Part shown: positions 8,151 through 15,553 of the stretch, in pieces
Numbering within the stretch: the stretch's first letter is position 1
Layout of the letters: the number at the start of each line of letters is the position of its first letter
NCBI RefSeq assembly: GCF_035695185.1
Contig: NZ_DASSES010000097.1
Coordinates: 1-16,254 of the forward strand
DNA length: 16,254 bases
Origin: Frateuria_A sp035695185
Lineage (GTDB): Bacteria > Pseudomonadota > Gammaproteobacteria > Xanthomonadales > Rhodanobacteraceae
Direction of reading: 5' to 3'
Notes under the pieces: generated by a model
The model's database searches: none
The model's input: the letters and a program-made list of their open reading frames with translations, nothing else
What the model was told of the DNA's origin: nothing
Translations under genes and position numbers: made by a program

Positions 8151-9397
8151 AACACGTACTGCGCCCCCTGCCACTCGCCCTGACGCTGCTGGTCGCCGCG
8201 TGCGCCACCGCGCCGGTACCCGAGGCACCGCCGCCGCACGCCGAGGCGCCCTCGTCGCAGGTACCGGACGTGGCCGCCGCTCCCGCGGTTCCGCAGGCGG
8301 CGGTCCCCGTCACCAACGTGTGGGATCGCCTGCGCGGCAGCTTTGCCATGGCCGACTGCGACGCCGACCCGGCGATCGACACCTGGGCGCGGCGCTACAC
8401 GCACTCGCCCAAGCGCTTCGAGGCACAGATGCAGCGCATCCTGCCGCGGCTGGTATACGTGGAGGAAAGCGCTGCGCGCCACGGCGTCCCCGGCGAATTC
8501 GCGCTGCTGCCCTGGGTGGAGAGCCGCTTCAGGCCGGTGCCGCCGGACAGGAACCGCGCCGCTGGCATGTGGCAGATCATGCCCGGCACGGCACGCCACA
8601 TGGGCCTCAGCATGAGTCGCGGGTATGACGCCCGGCTCGACCTGACCGAATCCACCGACAAGGTGATGGCCCTGCTCAGCCATTACCACGACTACTTCCA
8701 GGACTGGCGCCTGGCCGACTACGCGTACAACGCCGGGCGCTACGGCGTCGAGCGGCTGGTCAACCGCGAAGGCGCCCCGCCGGCCGAGCCCGCGGTGCCC
8801 ACGCTGCCGGTACGCGCGGGCACCCGGGCACACCTGGTCAAGCTGATGGCGATCGCCTGCGTGGTGCGCGAGCCGGAGCGCTTTCACGTCACCCTGCCCA
8901 CCCTGGACGAAGATCATCAACTGGTCGCCATCGAGGTGAAACAGCGCCTGCCTCTCAAGCAGGCGGCGCGCCAGGCGGGCCTGCCGCTGGCCGCACTGGC
9001 CGACATCAACGCGGGGTACCGCAACGGCGTGATCGATACCCGGCATGGCGGCCGCCTGCTGCTGCCGCGCCGGCAGGCCGGCCAGCTGCGCACGGCGCTG
9101 CTGGCCCAGGCGGTGGGCGATCCCAGCGAACGGGTCGCCAGCGTCAGCGCCAAGCCCGGGCTCCCGGACCTGGGCGACGGCGACGCCCCTGCGACCCGCA
9201 AGGCCGAGCACATCCCGGCCACCCCGACGGCCGAGGCCACTGGCCAGCCCCGCATCCACAAAGTCCGCCCGGGGGACACGTTGTTCGAGCTCGCCCGTCG
9301 CTACCGCGTGGAGGTCGCCCAGCTGAAGCGCTGGAACCACCTGCGTGGCAACGCCATCCGCATCGGGCAGAAGCTCAGGGTCAGCGCCCCCGACTGA
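8147..9397 (+). CDS. mltD: Membrane-bound lytic murein transglycosylase D (lipoprotein, LysM)
   Basis: The 416-aa protein cleaves peptidoglycan glycan strands to 1,6-anhydromuropeptides. A lipoprotein signal is clear, with a hydrophobic stretch and lipobox VAAC (16-19), so Cys19 is lipidated; the following Ala suggests the outer membrane. A Pro/Ala-rich linker runs to about residue 55. The SLT domain follows with catalytic Glu125 in 'LLPWVESRF', then 'AAGMWQIMPGTARHMGL' (138-154) and 'YAYNAGRYGV' (192-201). A LysM-like degenerate segment lies around 258-307, and a good C-terminal LysM at 369-412 ('HKVRPGDTLFELARRY'). E. coli MltD has two C-terminal LysM repeats; only one is clear here. The gene overlaps gloB by 4 nt. 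Confidence 0.95.
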   Translation: MKHVLRPLPLALTLLVAACATAPVPEAPPPHAEAPSSQVPDVAAAPAVPQAAVPVTNVWDRLRGSFAMADCDADPAIDTWARRYTHSPKRFEAQMQRILPRLVYVEESAARHGVPGEFALLPWVESRFRPVPPDRNRAAGMWQIMPGTARHMGLSMSRGYDARLDLTESTDKVMALLSHYHDYFQDWRLADYAYNAGRYGVERLVNREGAPPAEPAVPTLPVRAGTRAHLVKLMAIACVVREPERFHVTLPTLDEDHQLVAIEVKQRLPLKQAARQAGLPLAALADINAGYRNGVIDTRHGGRLLLPRRQAGQLRTALLAQAVGDPSERVASVSAKPGLPDLGDGDAPATRKAEHIPATPTAEATGQPRIHKVRPGDTLFELARRYRVEVAQLKRWNHLRGNAIRIGQKLRVSAPD

Positions 9398-9411
9398 CGT
9401 CGCGACCCCTC

Positions 9412-9513
9412 CCGCCGGGCGACTCTTCCGCCGGCGGCCAATTGACCGGCCCCGACCGTTGCAACCAGCCGGATCGCTGGCAACCGGGCGCCTGTGAAAC
9501 CAGGCAGGCGCCC
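9412..9513. repeat. Inverted repeats after mltD, possible terminator
   Basis: CCGCCGG/CCGGCGG (9412-9418/9431-9437) and the stronger GGGCGCCTG/CAGGCGCCC (9486-9494/9505-9513, 10-nt loop) form hairpins in the 171-bp gap before the amidohydrolase gene. Neither is followed by a T tract. They are the only candidates for ending gloB-mltD transcription. Confidence 0.45.
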
Positions 9514-9568
9514 GCCCGAGGGTCGGTGATACAAAAGGCGATCAGGTCCAACCGGAAGGAACACGCCC

Positions 9569-10882
9569 ATGCCACTGCCGCGCCTTCACCGCCGCCTTGC
9601 CGCGCTGCTCGGCGGCCTCCTGCTCGCCGGCACCGCCAGTCCCGCAACAGCGGGACCTGCCGGCCACCCCTGGCTACTCAAGGCCGATCGCGTGTTCGAC
9701 GCCCGCAGCGAGCAGGCCCACGCGGGCTGGGTCGTACTGGTGGAGGGCGACAGGATCACCGCCGTCGGACCGGCTGCCCAGGTCCAGGCACCGCCCGGCA
9801 CGCAGACCATCGACCTGCCCGGCACCACCCTGCTCCCCGGCCTGATCGACGCGCACTCGCACATCTTCCTGCACCCGTACAACGAGACCCTCTGGAACGA
9901 CCAGGTGCTCAAGGAAACCGTGCCCTACCGCACGATCGAGGCCGTGCAGCATGCGCACGACACGCTGATGGCCGGGTTCACCGCGCTGCGTGACCTGGGT
10001 ACCGAGGGCGCGGGCTACGCCGACGTGGACGTGCAGCGTGCGATCGACCAGGGCCTGGTCCCCGGTCCGCACCTGTTCGTCGCCACCCGTGCCACCATCG
10101 CCAGCCACTGCTACGGACCGGGCCCGATGGGCTTTCGCAGCGATCTGGATCTGCCGCAGGGCGGCATTCCCGTCAGCGGCGTCGCGCAGATGATCGACGC
10201 GGTGCGCGACCAGGCGGGGCACGGCGCCGACTGGATCAAGATCTATGCCGACTACCATTGCGGCAAGAGCCACGGCTCGGTGCCCACCTTCAGCGAAGCG
10301 GAGCTGAAGGCCGGCGTCGAGGCCGCGCACTCGCTTGGCCTGCCGGTCTCGATGCACTCGACCACCCCCGAAGGCATGCGCCGCGCGGTACTCGCGGGCG
10401 TGGACACCATCGAGCATGGCTACGGCGGCACCCGCGAGGTGTTCGAGCTGATGAAGCAGCACGGCGTCGCCTACCTGCCCACCCTGGAAGCCGAGGCGGC
10501 CTACGCCGGGTACTTCCGCGGCTGGGAGCCCGGCCAGCCGCCCGATCCCGACATGCAGCAGTCGGCCCGCGCCTTCAGGCTGGCGATGGACGCCGGCGTC
10601 ACCATCGGCAACGGCAGCGACGTGGGCGTGTTCACCCACGGCGACAACTACAAGGAACTGGAGTGGATGGTCCGCGACGGCATGCGTCCCGCCCAGGCCC
10701 TGCTCGCCGCCACCGCCGTCGACGCGAAGATCCTGCGCCAGCAGCACCGCTTCGGGCAGCTCAAGGTGGGACTGGAGGCCGACATCATCGCCGTGCAGGG
10801 CGACCCGACCGTGGATATCGGCGCGCTCGAGCACGTTCCTTTCGTGATGAAGGACGGGACGGTGTACAAACAGCCGCAATAG
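9569..10882 (+). CDS. Exported metal-dependent amidohydrolase (imidazolonepropionase/Xaa-Pro dipeptidase-like)
   Basis: The 437-aa protein is an amidohydrolase-superfamily enzyme. A signal peptide is likely: basic 'RLHRR', a hydrophobic core (residues 11-21) and a probable cleavage after 'SPATA' near 28, so it acts in the periplasm or outside. The small beta domain comes first, then the barrel with metal ligands His96 and His98 ('LIDAHSH'), Lys224 ('DWIKIYADYH'; probably carboxylated), His263 ('VSMHSTT'), His283 ('TIEHG') and Asp351 ('NGSDVGV'). This Lys-bridged pattern fits the subgroup that includes peptidases and carboxylesterase-like members. The substrate cannot be read from sequence; prolidase-like cleavage of dipeptides is a guess from the family. 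GGAAGGA (9554-9560) lies 8 nt before the ATG. It appears monocistronic. Confidence 0.9.
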   Translation: MPLPRLHRRLAALLGGLLLAGTASPATAGPAGHPWLLKADRVFDARSEQAHAGWVVLVEGDRITAVGPAAQVQAPPGTQTIDLPGTTLLPGLIDAHSHIFLHPYNETLWNDQVLKETVPYRTIEAVQHAHDTLMAGFTALRDLGTEGAGYADVDVQRAIDQGLVPGPHLFVATRATIASHCYGPGPMGFRSDLDLPQGGIPVSGVAQMIDAVRDQAGHGADWIKIYADYHCGKSHGSVPTFSEAELKAGVEAAHSLGLPVSMHSTTPEGMRRAVLAGVDTIEHGYGGTREVFELMKQHGVAYLPTLEAEAAYAGYFRGWEPGQPPDPDMQQSARAFRLAMDAGVTIGNGSDVGVFTHGDNYKELEWMVRDGMRPAQALLAATAVDAKILRQQHRFGQLKVGLEADIIAVQGDPTVDIGALEHVPFVMKDGTVYKQPQ

Positions 10883-10932
10883 CTATTGCCAAGGCACCGC
10901 CTCCGGACAGCAGGAAACCCGGACGTGCAATG

Positions 10933-10952
10933 CGGGCAACGCGGTTTGCCCG
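10933..10952. repeat. Short inverted repeat after the amidohydrolase gene
   Basis: CGGGCAA (10933-10939) pairs with TTGCCCG (10946-10952) around a 6-nt loop. It lies 50 nt after the amidohydrolase stop and 16 nt before the Shine-Dalgarno of the next gene. No T tract follows. It may be a weak terminator or a leader hairpin. Confidence 0.35.
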
Positions 10953-10981
10953 GCCTCCACCTCGATCAAGGAGTGACGACC

Positions 10982-11431
10982 GTGTCCAGACCACAGAATG
11001 CCCATCTTCGTGATCGTGCCCGGGTCGGCATCCATTTCTCGGCGAAACGATCGAAGACCAGCGTGGCCCTCGGGAACGCGCGCATGGACGATGAGTTTCA
11101 GAACGTCCTGCTCAGGCTGACGCGGGAGGATGCCGCAAGGTGGCTTCGCACCATGGCGGCGCTGGCCGACGACCTCAGGCACAACCGTGCGCTTTCCAAG
11201 AGCGAAAAGAAGAGGGAAGCGGTCGGCAAGCTTATCGGTGACCTTCGCGAGTATCTGAAAAAAGCCGAGGTCCGCGCCCAGTTCCATCCACAGATACTCG
11301 TCCACTCCGAAACCTTGCTCCGTACACCGCACCCCCTGCCGGCAGCTGACATCACGTTGCCCATGGTGATCGCCGCGCTCCACATCTTCGAGGTCGTCGT
11401 ACGCATGCGCTTTGGCCGGGACGACCGGTAG
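10982..11431 (+). CDS. Hypothetical small basic protein, no family recognised
   Basis: I do not recognise this 149-aa protein. It has no signal peptide, clear membrane segment or cysteine. The middle is charged and probably helical ('LTREDAARWLRTMAALADDL', then 'SKSEKKREAVGKLIGDLREY'), followed by a Pro-rich stretch and a hydrophobic 'LPMVIAALHIFEVVVRM' tail. The GTG start at 10982 has AAGGAG (10968-10973) 8 nt upstream; the basic first 34 residues could instead be non-coding if the ATG at 11084 is used. G+C is about 62% by hand count against about 68% nearby, and codons rare in the neighbours appear (AGA, several AGG, CGA, CGT, AAT, CAT), suggesting later acquisition. An opposite-strand frame (10883-11383) is open but lacks a visible Shine-Dalgarno. 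Confidence 0.6.
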   Translation: MSRPQNAHLRDRARVGIHFSAKRSKTSVALGNARMDDEFQNVLLRLTREDAARWLRTMAALADDLRHNRALSKSEKKREAVGKLIGDLREYLKKAEVRAQFHPQILVHSETLLRTPHPLPAADITLPMVIAALHIFEVVVRMRFGRDDR

Positions 11432-11462
11432 CGGCAGGTGCGGGCGAGCGACGCGAAGCGGC

Positions 11463-12476
11463 CTATTTGATCCCCACCACCATGGAATCGGGCCCCACCA
11501 GGTGCTCGGTGCGCGTCTGGCGGAAACCCGCCTCCTTCATCCAGCCCGCGCAGTCCGCGCCCGTGTAGTCGAAGCCACCCGGCGTTTCGATCAGCATGTT
11601 GAGGCTCATCAGCAGGCCGAAGGCGTTTTCCTTGCGCTCGTCGTCGATGATCGACTCGTACACCACCAGCGCGCCACCTTCGGGCAGCGCGTCGTAGGCC
11701 TTGCCGATCAGCATGCGTTTGGTCGGCAGATCCCAGTCGTGCAGGATATGACCCATCAGCACGACGTCGGCCTCCGGCAGGTCGTGCTCGAAGAAGCTGC
11801 CGGGCTCGAAGCGGACGCGGTCGGCCACGCCGACCGCCCGCATGTAGTCATCGAAGATGGGGCGCACGGCAGGCAGGTCGAAGCCGATGCCCCGCAGGTG
11901 CGGGTTGGCGAGCGCGATCTGTGCGGCAAGGTCGCCCTGCGCGGTGCCCACGTCGACGAAGCTGCGGTAGTCGTTCCACCCGAACTGCCGCGCGATCGCC
12001 AGGTTCGCGCCGCGGCTGATGCCGGTCATGGCGGCGAGGAACTGCTCCAGCCGCGCGGGATCGGCGTACAGCGTGTCGAACAGGTCCGGCTCACCGAGCG
12101 CGATCTCGTTTTGTGGCTGGCCGCTACGGAGCGCCTCGGTCAACTTCCCCCAGAACGGATACAGGCGCGCGTTGGCCATCTCCAGGATGCCGCCGACGTA
12201 GGATGGCTTGGCGCGGTCGAGGAACAGGTCGGTTTCGGCGGTGTTCGCGTAACGGCCGCCGGTGCGTGCGAGGAAGCCCAGCGCGACCAGCGCGTCGAAG
12301 AAGTCGCCGGCCGAGCGCGGATGCAGCCCGAGCGCGTCGCGCAGCGCGGGCAGCTCGGACGGGCCACGGGCGAGGTGGGTGAACACGCCAAGCTCGATCG
12401 CGCTAAGCAAGGTCTTGGAGGCCCAGAAAGCCAGGCCGGTCTGCAAAATCGCATCGGGAGAGGGTTGCGTTTGCAT
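11463..12476 (-). CDS. SAM-dependent O-methyltransferase (Methyltransf_2 family)
   Basis: The 337-aa protein has the two-part layout of plant/bacterial small-molecule O-methyltransferases. An N-terminal winged-helix dimerisation domain (about 10-90) has 'AIELGVFTHL' and 'RSAGDFFDALVALGFL'. The catalytic Rossmann domain has SAM motif I 'FVDVGTAQGDLA' (173-184), 'GFDLPAV' (198-204), and 'HILHDWDL' (243-250), where His246 is the predicted general base, then 'EGGALVVYESIIDDE' (266-280). Relatives methylate hydroxyls of polyketides, phenols or carotenoids; the substrate here is unknown. GGAG (12484-12487, minus strand) lies 7 nt before the ATG, which decides the start, although the frame is open for another 1.5 kb upstream. 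It is convergent with the hypothetical gene (31-bp gap) and has no biosynthetic partners in view. Confidence 0.92.
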   Translation of the reverse strand: MQTQPSPDAILQTGLAFWASKTLLSAIELGVFTHLARGPSELPALRDALGLHPRSAGDFFDALVALGFLARTGGRYANTAETDLFLDRAKPSYVGGILEMANARLYPFWGKLTEALRSGQPQNEIALGEPDLFDTLYADPARLEQFLAAMTGISRGANLAIARQFGWNDYRSFVDVGTAQGDLAAQIALANPHLRGIGFDLPAVRPIFDDYMRAVGVADRVRFEPGSFFEHDLPEADVVLMGHILHDWDLPTKRMLIGKAYDALPEGGALVVYESIIDDERKENAFGLLMSLNMLIETPGGFDYTGADCAGWMKEAGFRQTRTEHLVGPDSMVVGIK

Positions 12477-12632
12477 GGGCTCGCTCCATCCGGCACCGCG
12501 CTGGCGGTGTGTGGGTGCGTCGGCCCGAGGGCATGCGTAACCGGAACCGGGGGGCCGGCGAAGCATCGTGTGTCCCCGGCGCACCGGCCGGGGCGGCCCA
12601 TAATGCCACCCGTTTCGTCGACTGGTCTTCAC

Positions 12633-13058
12633 ATGCGCCTCTGGACCCTGCATCCCAAGCACCTGGACCGTCAGGGCCTGCTCGCCCTGTGGCGCGAGGG
12701 CCTGCTGGCGCGCGCGGTGCTGCGCGGCCAGACGCGCGGCTACCGCGATCACCCGCAACTGGCGCGCTTCCGCGGCCACGCCGCGCCAGAGCTGGCGATC
12801 GATGCCTACCTCGCCGCCGTACAGGAGGAAGCCAGCGCCCGCGGTTACGTGTTCGACCGCAGCAAGCTGGGCACGATCCAGCCCGTCACCCGTATCGACG
12901 CCACGACCGGGCAACTGGCGTACGAGTGGCAGCACCTGTTGCGCAAGCTGGCCGTGCGCCATCCGGCGCTGGCCGAGCGCTGGCAGGACGAACCGCCCGC
13001 GTGCCATCCGCTGTTCGTCATCGCACCCGGACCCATCGCGCCATGGGAACGGCCTTGA
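12633..13058 (+). CDS. Pyrimidine dimer DNA glycosylase (endonuclease V, Pyr_excise family)
   Basis: The 141-aa protein matches the Pyr_excise family named after T4 endonuclease V (DenV), which removes UV-induced pyrimidine dimers as a glycosylase/AP lyase. The N-terminal signature 'MRLWTLHPKHLD' and 'GLLALWREGLLARAVL' (15-30) is that of the bacterial subgroup. Glu22 in 'WREGLL' aligns by eye with catalytic Glu23 of DenV ('YRELPR'). 'GQTRGYRDHPQLARF' (32-46) follows. In DenV the new N-terminal amine after Met removal is the nucleophile; the second residue here is Arg rather than Thr, which may hinder Met removal. DenV is 138 aa, so length fits. The Shine-Dalgarno is poor. The 156-bp region shared with the divergent methyltransferase contains a CATAAT (12599-12604) that could be a -10. 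Activity is inferred from family only. Confidence 0.83.
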   Translation: MRLWTLHPKHLDRQGLLALWREGLLARAVLRGQTRGYRDHPQLARFRGHAAPELAIDAYLAAVQEEASARGYVFDRSKLGTIQPVTRIDATTGQLAYEWQHLLRKLAVRHPALAERWQDEPPACHPLFVIAPGPIAPWERP

Positions 13059-13190
13059 GGCACCTGCGCTTGGAACGCCATCCCGCGGCCTCATGTCCTT
13101 GTGGCGTCCGGACGCGCGACCCGAGGGTGCCCGCAGGATGGCGCGGTTCTCCGGGCAACCGGTGATGTATTGCATCCACACGAGGTAGCC

Positions 13191-13652
13191 ATGCCGACCT
13201 ACAGCAAGACGCCCGAGGCGCTCGCCCGCCTCTCCCCCGAGCAGTTCCGCGTGACCCAGCAGAACGGTACCGAGCGACCGTTCGACAATGCCTTCAACGA
13301 CCACCGCGAGCCCGGCCTGTACGTGGACGTGGTTTCGGGCGAGCCGCTGTTCACCTCGCTGGACAAGTTCGACGGCCACTGCGGCTGGCCCAGTTTCAGC
13401 CGCCCGGTGGAGCCGGCCCACGTGGTCGAGAAGCGCGACCTCAGCCACGGGATGATCCGCACCGAGGTACGTTCCAGCCATGGCGACAGCCACCTCGGTC
13501 ACGTCTTCCCGGACGGTCCGCGCGAGAGCGGTGGCCTGCGCTACTGCATCAACTCCGCCTCGCTGCGCTTCATCCCGCTGGAGGCCCTCGAGCGCGAGGG
13601 CTACGGCGACTACCGCAAACTGTTCGAGCGACCTGAAGGAGGCCAGCGATGA
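13191..13652 (+). CDS. msrB: Peptide-methionine (R)-S-oxide reductase
   Basis: The 153-aa enzyme reduces the R form of methionine sulfoxide in proteins with thioredoxin as electron donor. Motifs are 'FRVTQQNGTERPF' (19-31), 'HCGWPSF' (63-69), 'DLSHGMIRTEVRS' (83-95), 'HLGHVFPDGP' (101-110) and 'LRYCINSASLRF' (116-127). Cys119 is the catalytic residue and Cys64 the likely recycling cysteine. The two CxxC zinc motifs of the E. coli type are absent, so this is the Zn-free form. GAGG (13182-13185) lies 5 nt before the ATG. The stop codon overlaps the msrA start as ATGA, so the two reductases are made together. Without a signal peptide it is cytoplasmic. Confidence 0.97.
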   Translation: MPTYSKTPEALARLSPEQFRVTQQNGTERPFDNAFNDHREPGLYVDVVSGEPLFTSLDKFDGHCGWPSFSRPVEPAHVVEKRDLSHGMIRTEVRSSHGDSHLGHVFPDGPRESGGLRYCINSASLRFIPLEALEREGYGDYRKLFERPEGGQR

Positions 13653-14158
13653 GTACCGAACGCGCCATTCTTGCCGGCGGCTGCTTCTGGGGCGTGCAGG
13701 AACTGCTGCGCCACCAGCCGGGCGTGATCTCCACCCGCGTGGGCTACTCCGGCGGCGACGTCGCCCACGCCACCTACCGCAACCACGGCACCCATGCCGA
13801 AGCGGTGGAGATCCTGTTCGACCCGCAGCAGACCAGCTATCGCCGGCTGCTGGAGTTCTTTTTCCAGATCCACGACCCGACCACGCCCGACCGCCAGGGC
13901 AACGACCGCGGCGCGAGCTACCGCTCGGCGATCTACTACACCACCGAGGAACAGAGGCGCGTGGCCGAGGACACCCTGGCCGACGTCGACGCTTCCGGCC
14001 TGTGGCCGGGCAAGGCGGTGACCGAGCTGGCACCGGCCGGCGACTTCTGGGAGGCCGAGCCGGAGCACCAGGACTACCTGCAGCACTACCCCACCGGCTA
14101 CACCTGCCATTTCGTGCGGCCCGGGTGGAAGCTGCCGCGGCGCGCCGAGGCCGGTTAG
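13649..14158 (+). CDS. msrA: Peptide-methionine (S)-S-oxide reductase
   Basis: The 169-aa enzyme reduces the S form of methionine sulfoxide, complementing MsrB. The catalytic 'GGCFWG' (10-15, Cys12) is near the N-terminus, followed by 'GVISTRVGYSGG' (25-36), 'THAEAVEILFDP' (48-59) and 'FFQIHDPTTPDRQGND' (71-86). Cys153 in 'YTCHF' is the only other cysteine and so the likely resolving one. The short N-terminus without export signal indicates a cytoplasmic form. It overlaps msrB by 4 nt, and its own ribosome site AAGGAGG (13635-13641) lies inside the msrB end. In some bacteria the two enzymes are fused; here they are separate but coupled. Confidence 0.97.
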   Translation: MSTERAILAGGCFWGVQELLRHQPGVISTRVGYSGGDVAHATYRNHGTHAEAVEILFDPQQTSYRRLLEFFFQIHDPTTPDRQGNDRGASYRSAIYYTTEEQRRVAEDTLADVDASGLWPGKAVTELAPAGDFWEAEPEHQDYLQHYPTGYTCHFVRPGWKLPRRAEAG

Positions 14159-14442
14159 GCCCGGCGCGGTAGCGCTTTCCACTCCTTCACGGATCCTTGA
14201 GCTTTCTCCCGGTATCACGCGCGAGCCCCGCCCGTGTATGACGGGCAGCCAAGAACCCCGGACCATCGGGCCCAGCCAGCAGATCGAGGACTCATCGCAC
14301 CGCGGCCTGGCAGATCACCCGCAGGCGTCGTCAGCCTGCCTCCTGAGCGTCCGGCCGGCCAAGGCAGCAGGATCACCCACACCGAGCACGCTGTACCCGG
14401 CGGGGTGCAGCGCCTTCGTGGTTCCCGGAAAGGAAGCGACCG
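14159..14442. other. 284-bp intergenic region with hairpins, no gene seen
   Basis: GCCCGT/ACGGGC with loop GTATG (14230-14246) is a compact hairpin 71 nt after the msrA stop and may end that transcript, though no T tract follows. GCAGGC/GCCTGC (14321-14326/14334-14339) and the palindrome GGCCGGCC (14353-14360) follow. No convincing -35/-10 pair and no supported ORF were found. The end carries the GGAAAGGAAG ribosome site (about 14427-14436) of the ATP-grasp gene. Confidence 0.5.
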
Positions 14443-15528
14443 ATGCCCACGTCCACCCAATCCCTGAAGAAGGCCAGCCTGGGCGCCGTCCGGCGCCTCT
14501 ACACCGGGCTGCAGCAGAAGCAGCGCCAGGCGCACTACAACCACCAGGCGCAGACGGTGCTGAAGGTGGTGGAAGGCCAGCGCGGCCCGACCGCCCGGAC
14601 CGCCCTGCGGCAAGCGGACGAGTACGCCCGGGATGTGCTGGGCAGCAGCGACTACGCCCCCTGGCTGTATGTCTACGCGGCGGTCAGCGGCGGCTTCCGC
14701 GAGGGCTGGATCCCCGACAACTACTACGGCATGGTGGTCGACCCGCACAAGAGCGGCGAGGTGGCCAAGGTGGGACTGGTCAAGTCCTTCACCAACCGCA
14801 TCCTCAACACCGCGGCGCTGCCCGACCTCGCCTACGTCATCGACGGGGTCTACTACGCGCGCGACTACCGGCCGCTATCCCCTTCCGGGCTGACGGAGCT
14901 CCTTTTCGCGCGCGACGAATGCACCGTGTTCAAGGCCGACAATTCCTACCAGGGCCGCAGCGTGACCTTCATGACGCGCGAACACTTTCCCGCCCAGGGC
15001 CGGCTGCCGTTGCCCGACGGCGTTTTCCAGTCGCCGATACGCCAGCACGGGTTCTTCGCCGCATTGAGTCCGAGCGCCACTGCCACGCTGCGCATCACCA
15101 CCGCCCGCGAACCCGACGGCAGCATCTCGGTCAGGGCTGCCTACCTGCGCCTGGGCCGCGACGGAGACGACATCGTCCGCAGCAGCAGCCACGTGCGCGT
15201 CGCCGTCGACCCGGCGAGCGGCGCGCTGGAGGAGACCGGCTACCTGCACGACTGGCGCCGTACCGATACCCACCCGGACACCGGCCTGGGCTTCGCCGGC
15301 CTGGTCGTTCCCCAGTTCGACAAGGCCCTGCAACTGTGCCGCTCGCTGCACGAGAGTTGTCCGCACATGCCGTGCCTGGGCTGGGACCTGTGCATCGACC
15401 AGGACAACCAGCCCCGCCTGATGGAGTGGAACGCGCGCTACAACGACATCAAATTCTCCGAAGCCACCAAGGGTCCGTGCTTCCGCGGCCTGGGCTGGGA
15501 GAATCTCTGGAGGGACGCGGCCGCCTGA
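14443..15528 (+). CDS. Sugar-transfer-associated ATP-grasp-like protein
   Basis: The 361-aa protein resembles the ATPgrasp_ST family, ATP-dependent ligase-fold proteins often found near polysaccharide glycosyltransferases. An N-terminal helical, basic part (1-65) precedes 'GWIPDNYYGMVVDP' (88-101). 'VFKADNSYQGRSVTFM' (162-177) is the probable ATP-lysine/glycine-loop region (Lys164), and 'LGWDLCIDQDNQPRLMEWNAR' (312-332) is the metal site, with Asp315, Glu328 and Asn330 expected to hold Mg-ATP. No membrane segment or signal is seen. GGAAAGGAAG precedes the ATG by 6-7 nt. No glycosyltransferase is in the window, unlike the usual context; the next gene, 25 bp downstream, is an EEP nuclease/phosphatase. 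The substrate is unknown and the family call rests on motif recognition. Confidence 0.72.
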   Translation: MPTSTQSLKKASLGAVRRLYTGLQQKQRQAHYNHQAQTVLKVVEGQRGPTARTALRQADEYARDVLGSSDYAPWLYVYAAVSGGFREGWIPDNYYGMVVDPHKSGEVAKVGLVKSFTNRILNTAALPDLAYVIDGVYYARDYRPLSPSGLTELLFARDECTVFKADNSYQGRSVTFMTREHFPAQGRLPLPDGVFQSPIRQHGFFAALSPSATATLRITTAREPDGSISVRAAYLRLGRDGDDIVRSSSHVRVAVDPASGALEETGYLHDWRRTDTHPDTGLGFAGLVVPQFDKALQLCRSLHESCPHMPCLGWDLCIDQDNQPRLMEWNARYNDIKFSEATKGPCFRGLGWENLWRDAAA

Positions 15529-15553
15529 GCCCGCAGCCCACCGCCCGCGCCCC

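Noticed and set aside
7736..9340. A 534-codon minus-strand ORF opposite gloB and mltD.
   Set aside because: It spans two confident plus-strand genes with catalytic motifs and has no recognisable domain, so it is a composition artefact.
10883..11383. Minus-strand ORF (166 codons) opposite the hypothetical gene as the real gene.
   Set aside because: No Shine-Dalgarno is visible before its start and its composition is irregular, whereas the plus-strand frame has AAGGAG 8 nt before GTG. The choice is not absolute and coding-potential analysis would settle it.
13072..13097. GGAAC followed by GTC upstream of msrB, resembling an ECF sigma promoter.
   Set aside because: The 18-bp spacing is longer than usual and the motifs are too short to be meaningful in GC-rich sequence.
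13093..13188. A 31-codon ORF ending 2 nt before the msrB start, possibly a leader peptide.
   Set aside because: It has no Shine-Dalgarno, no regulatory codon pattern and no paired terminator/antiterminator structure.
12477..14033. Long upstream extension of the O-methyltransferase frame through the glycosylase, msrB and msrA genes.
   Set aside because: The extension is Arg/Gly/Ala-rich noise opposite confident genes, while the ATG at 12476 has a good Shine-Dalgarno and gives the family N-terminus.
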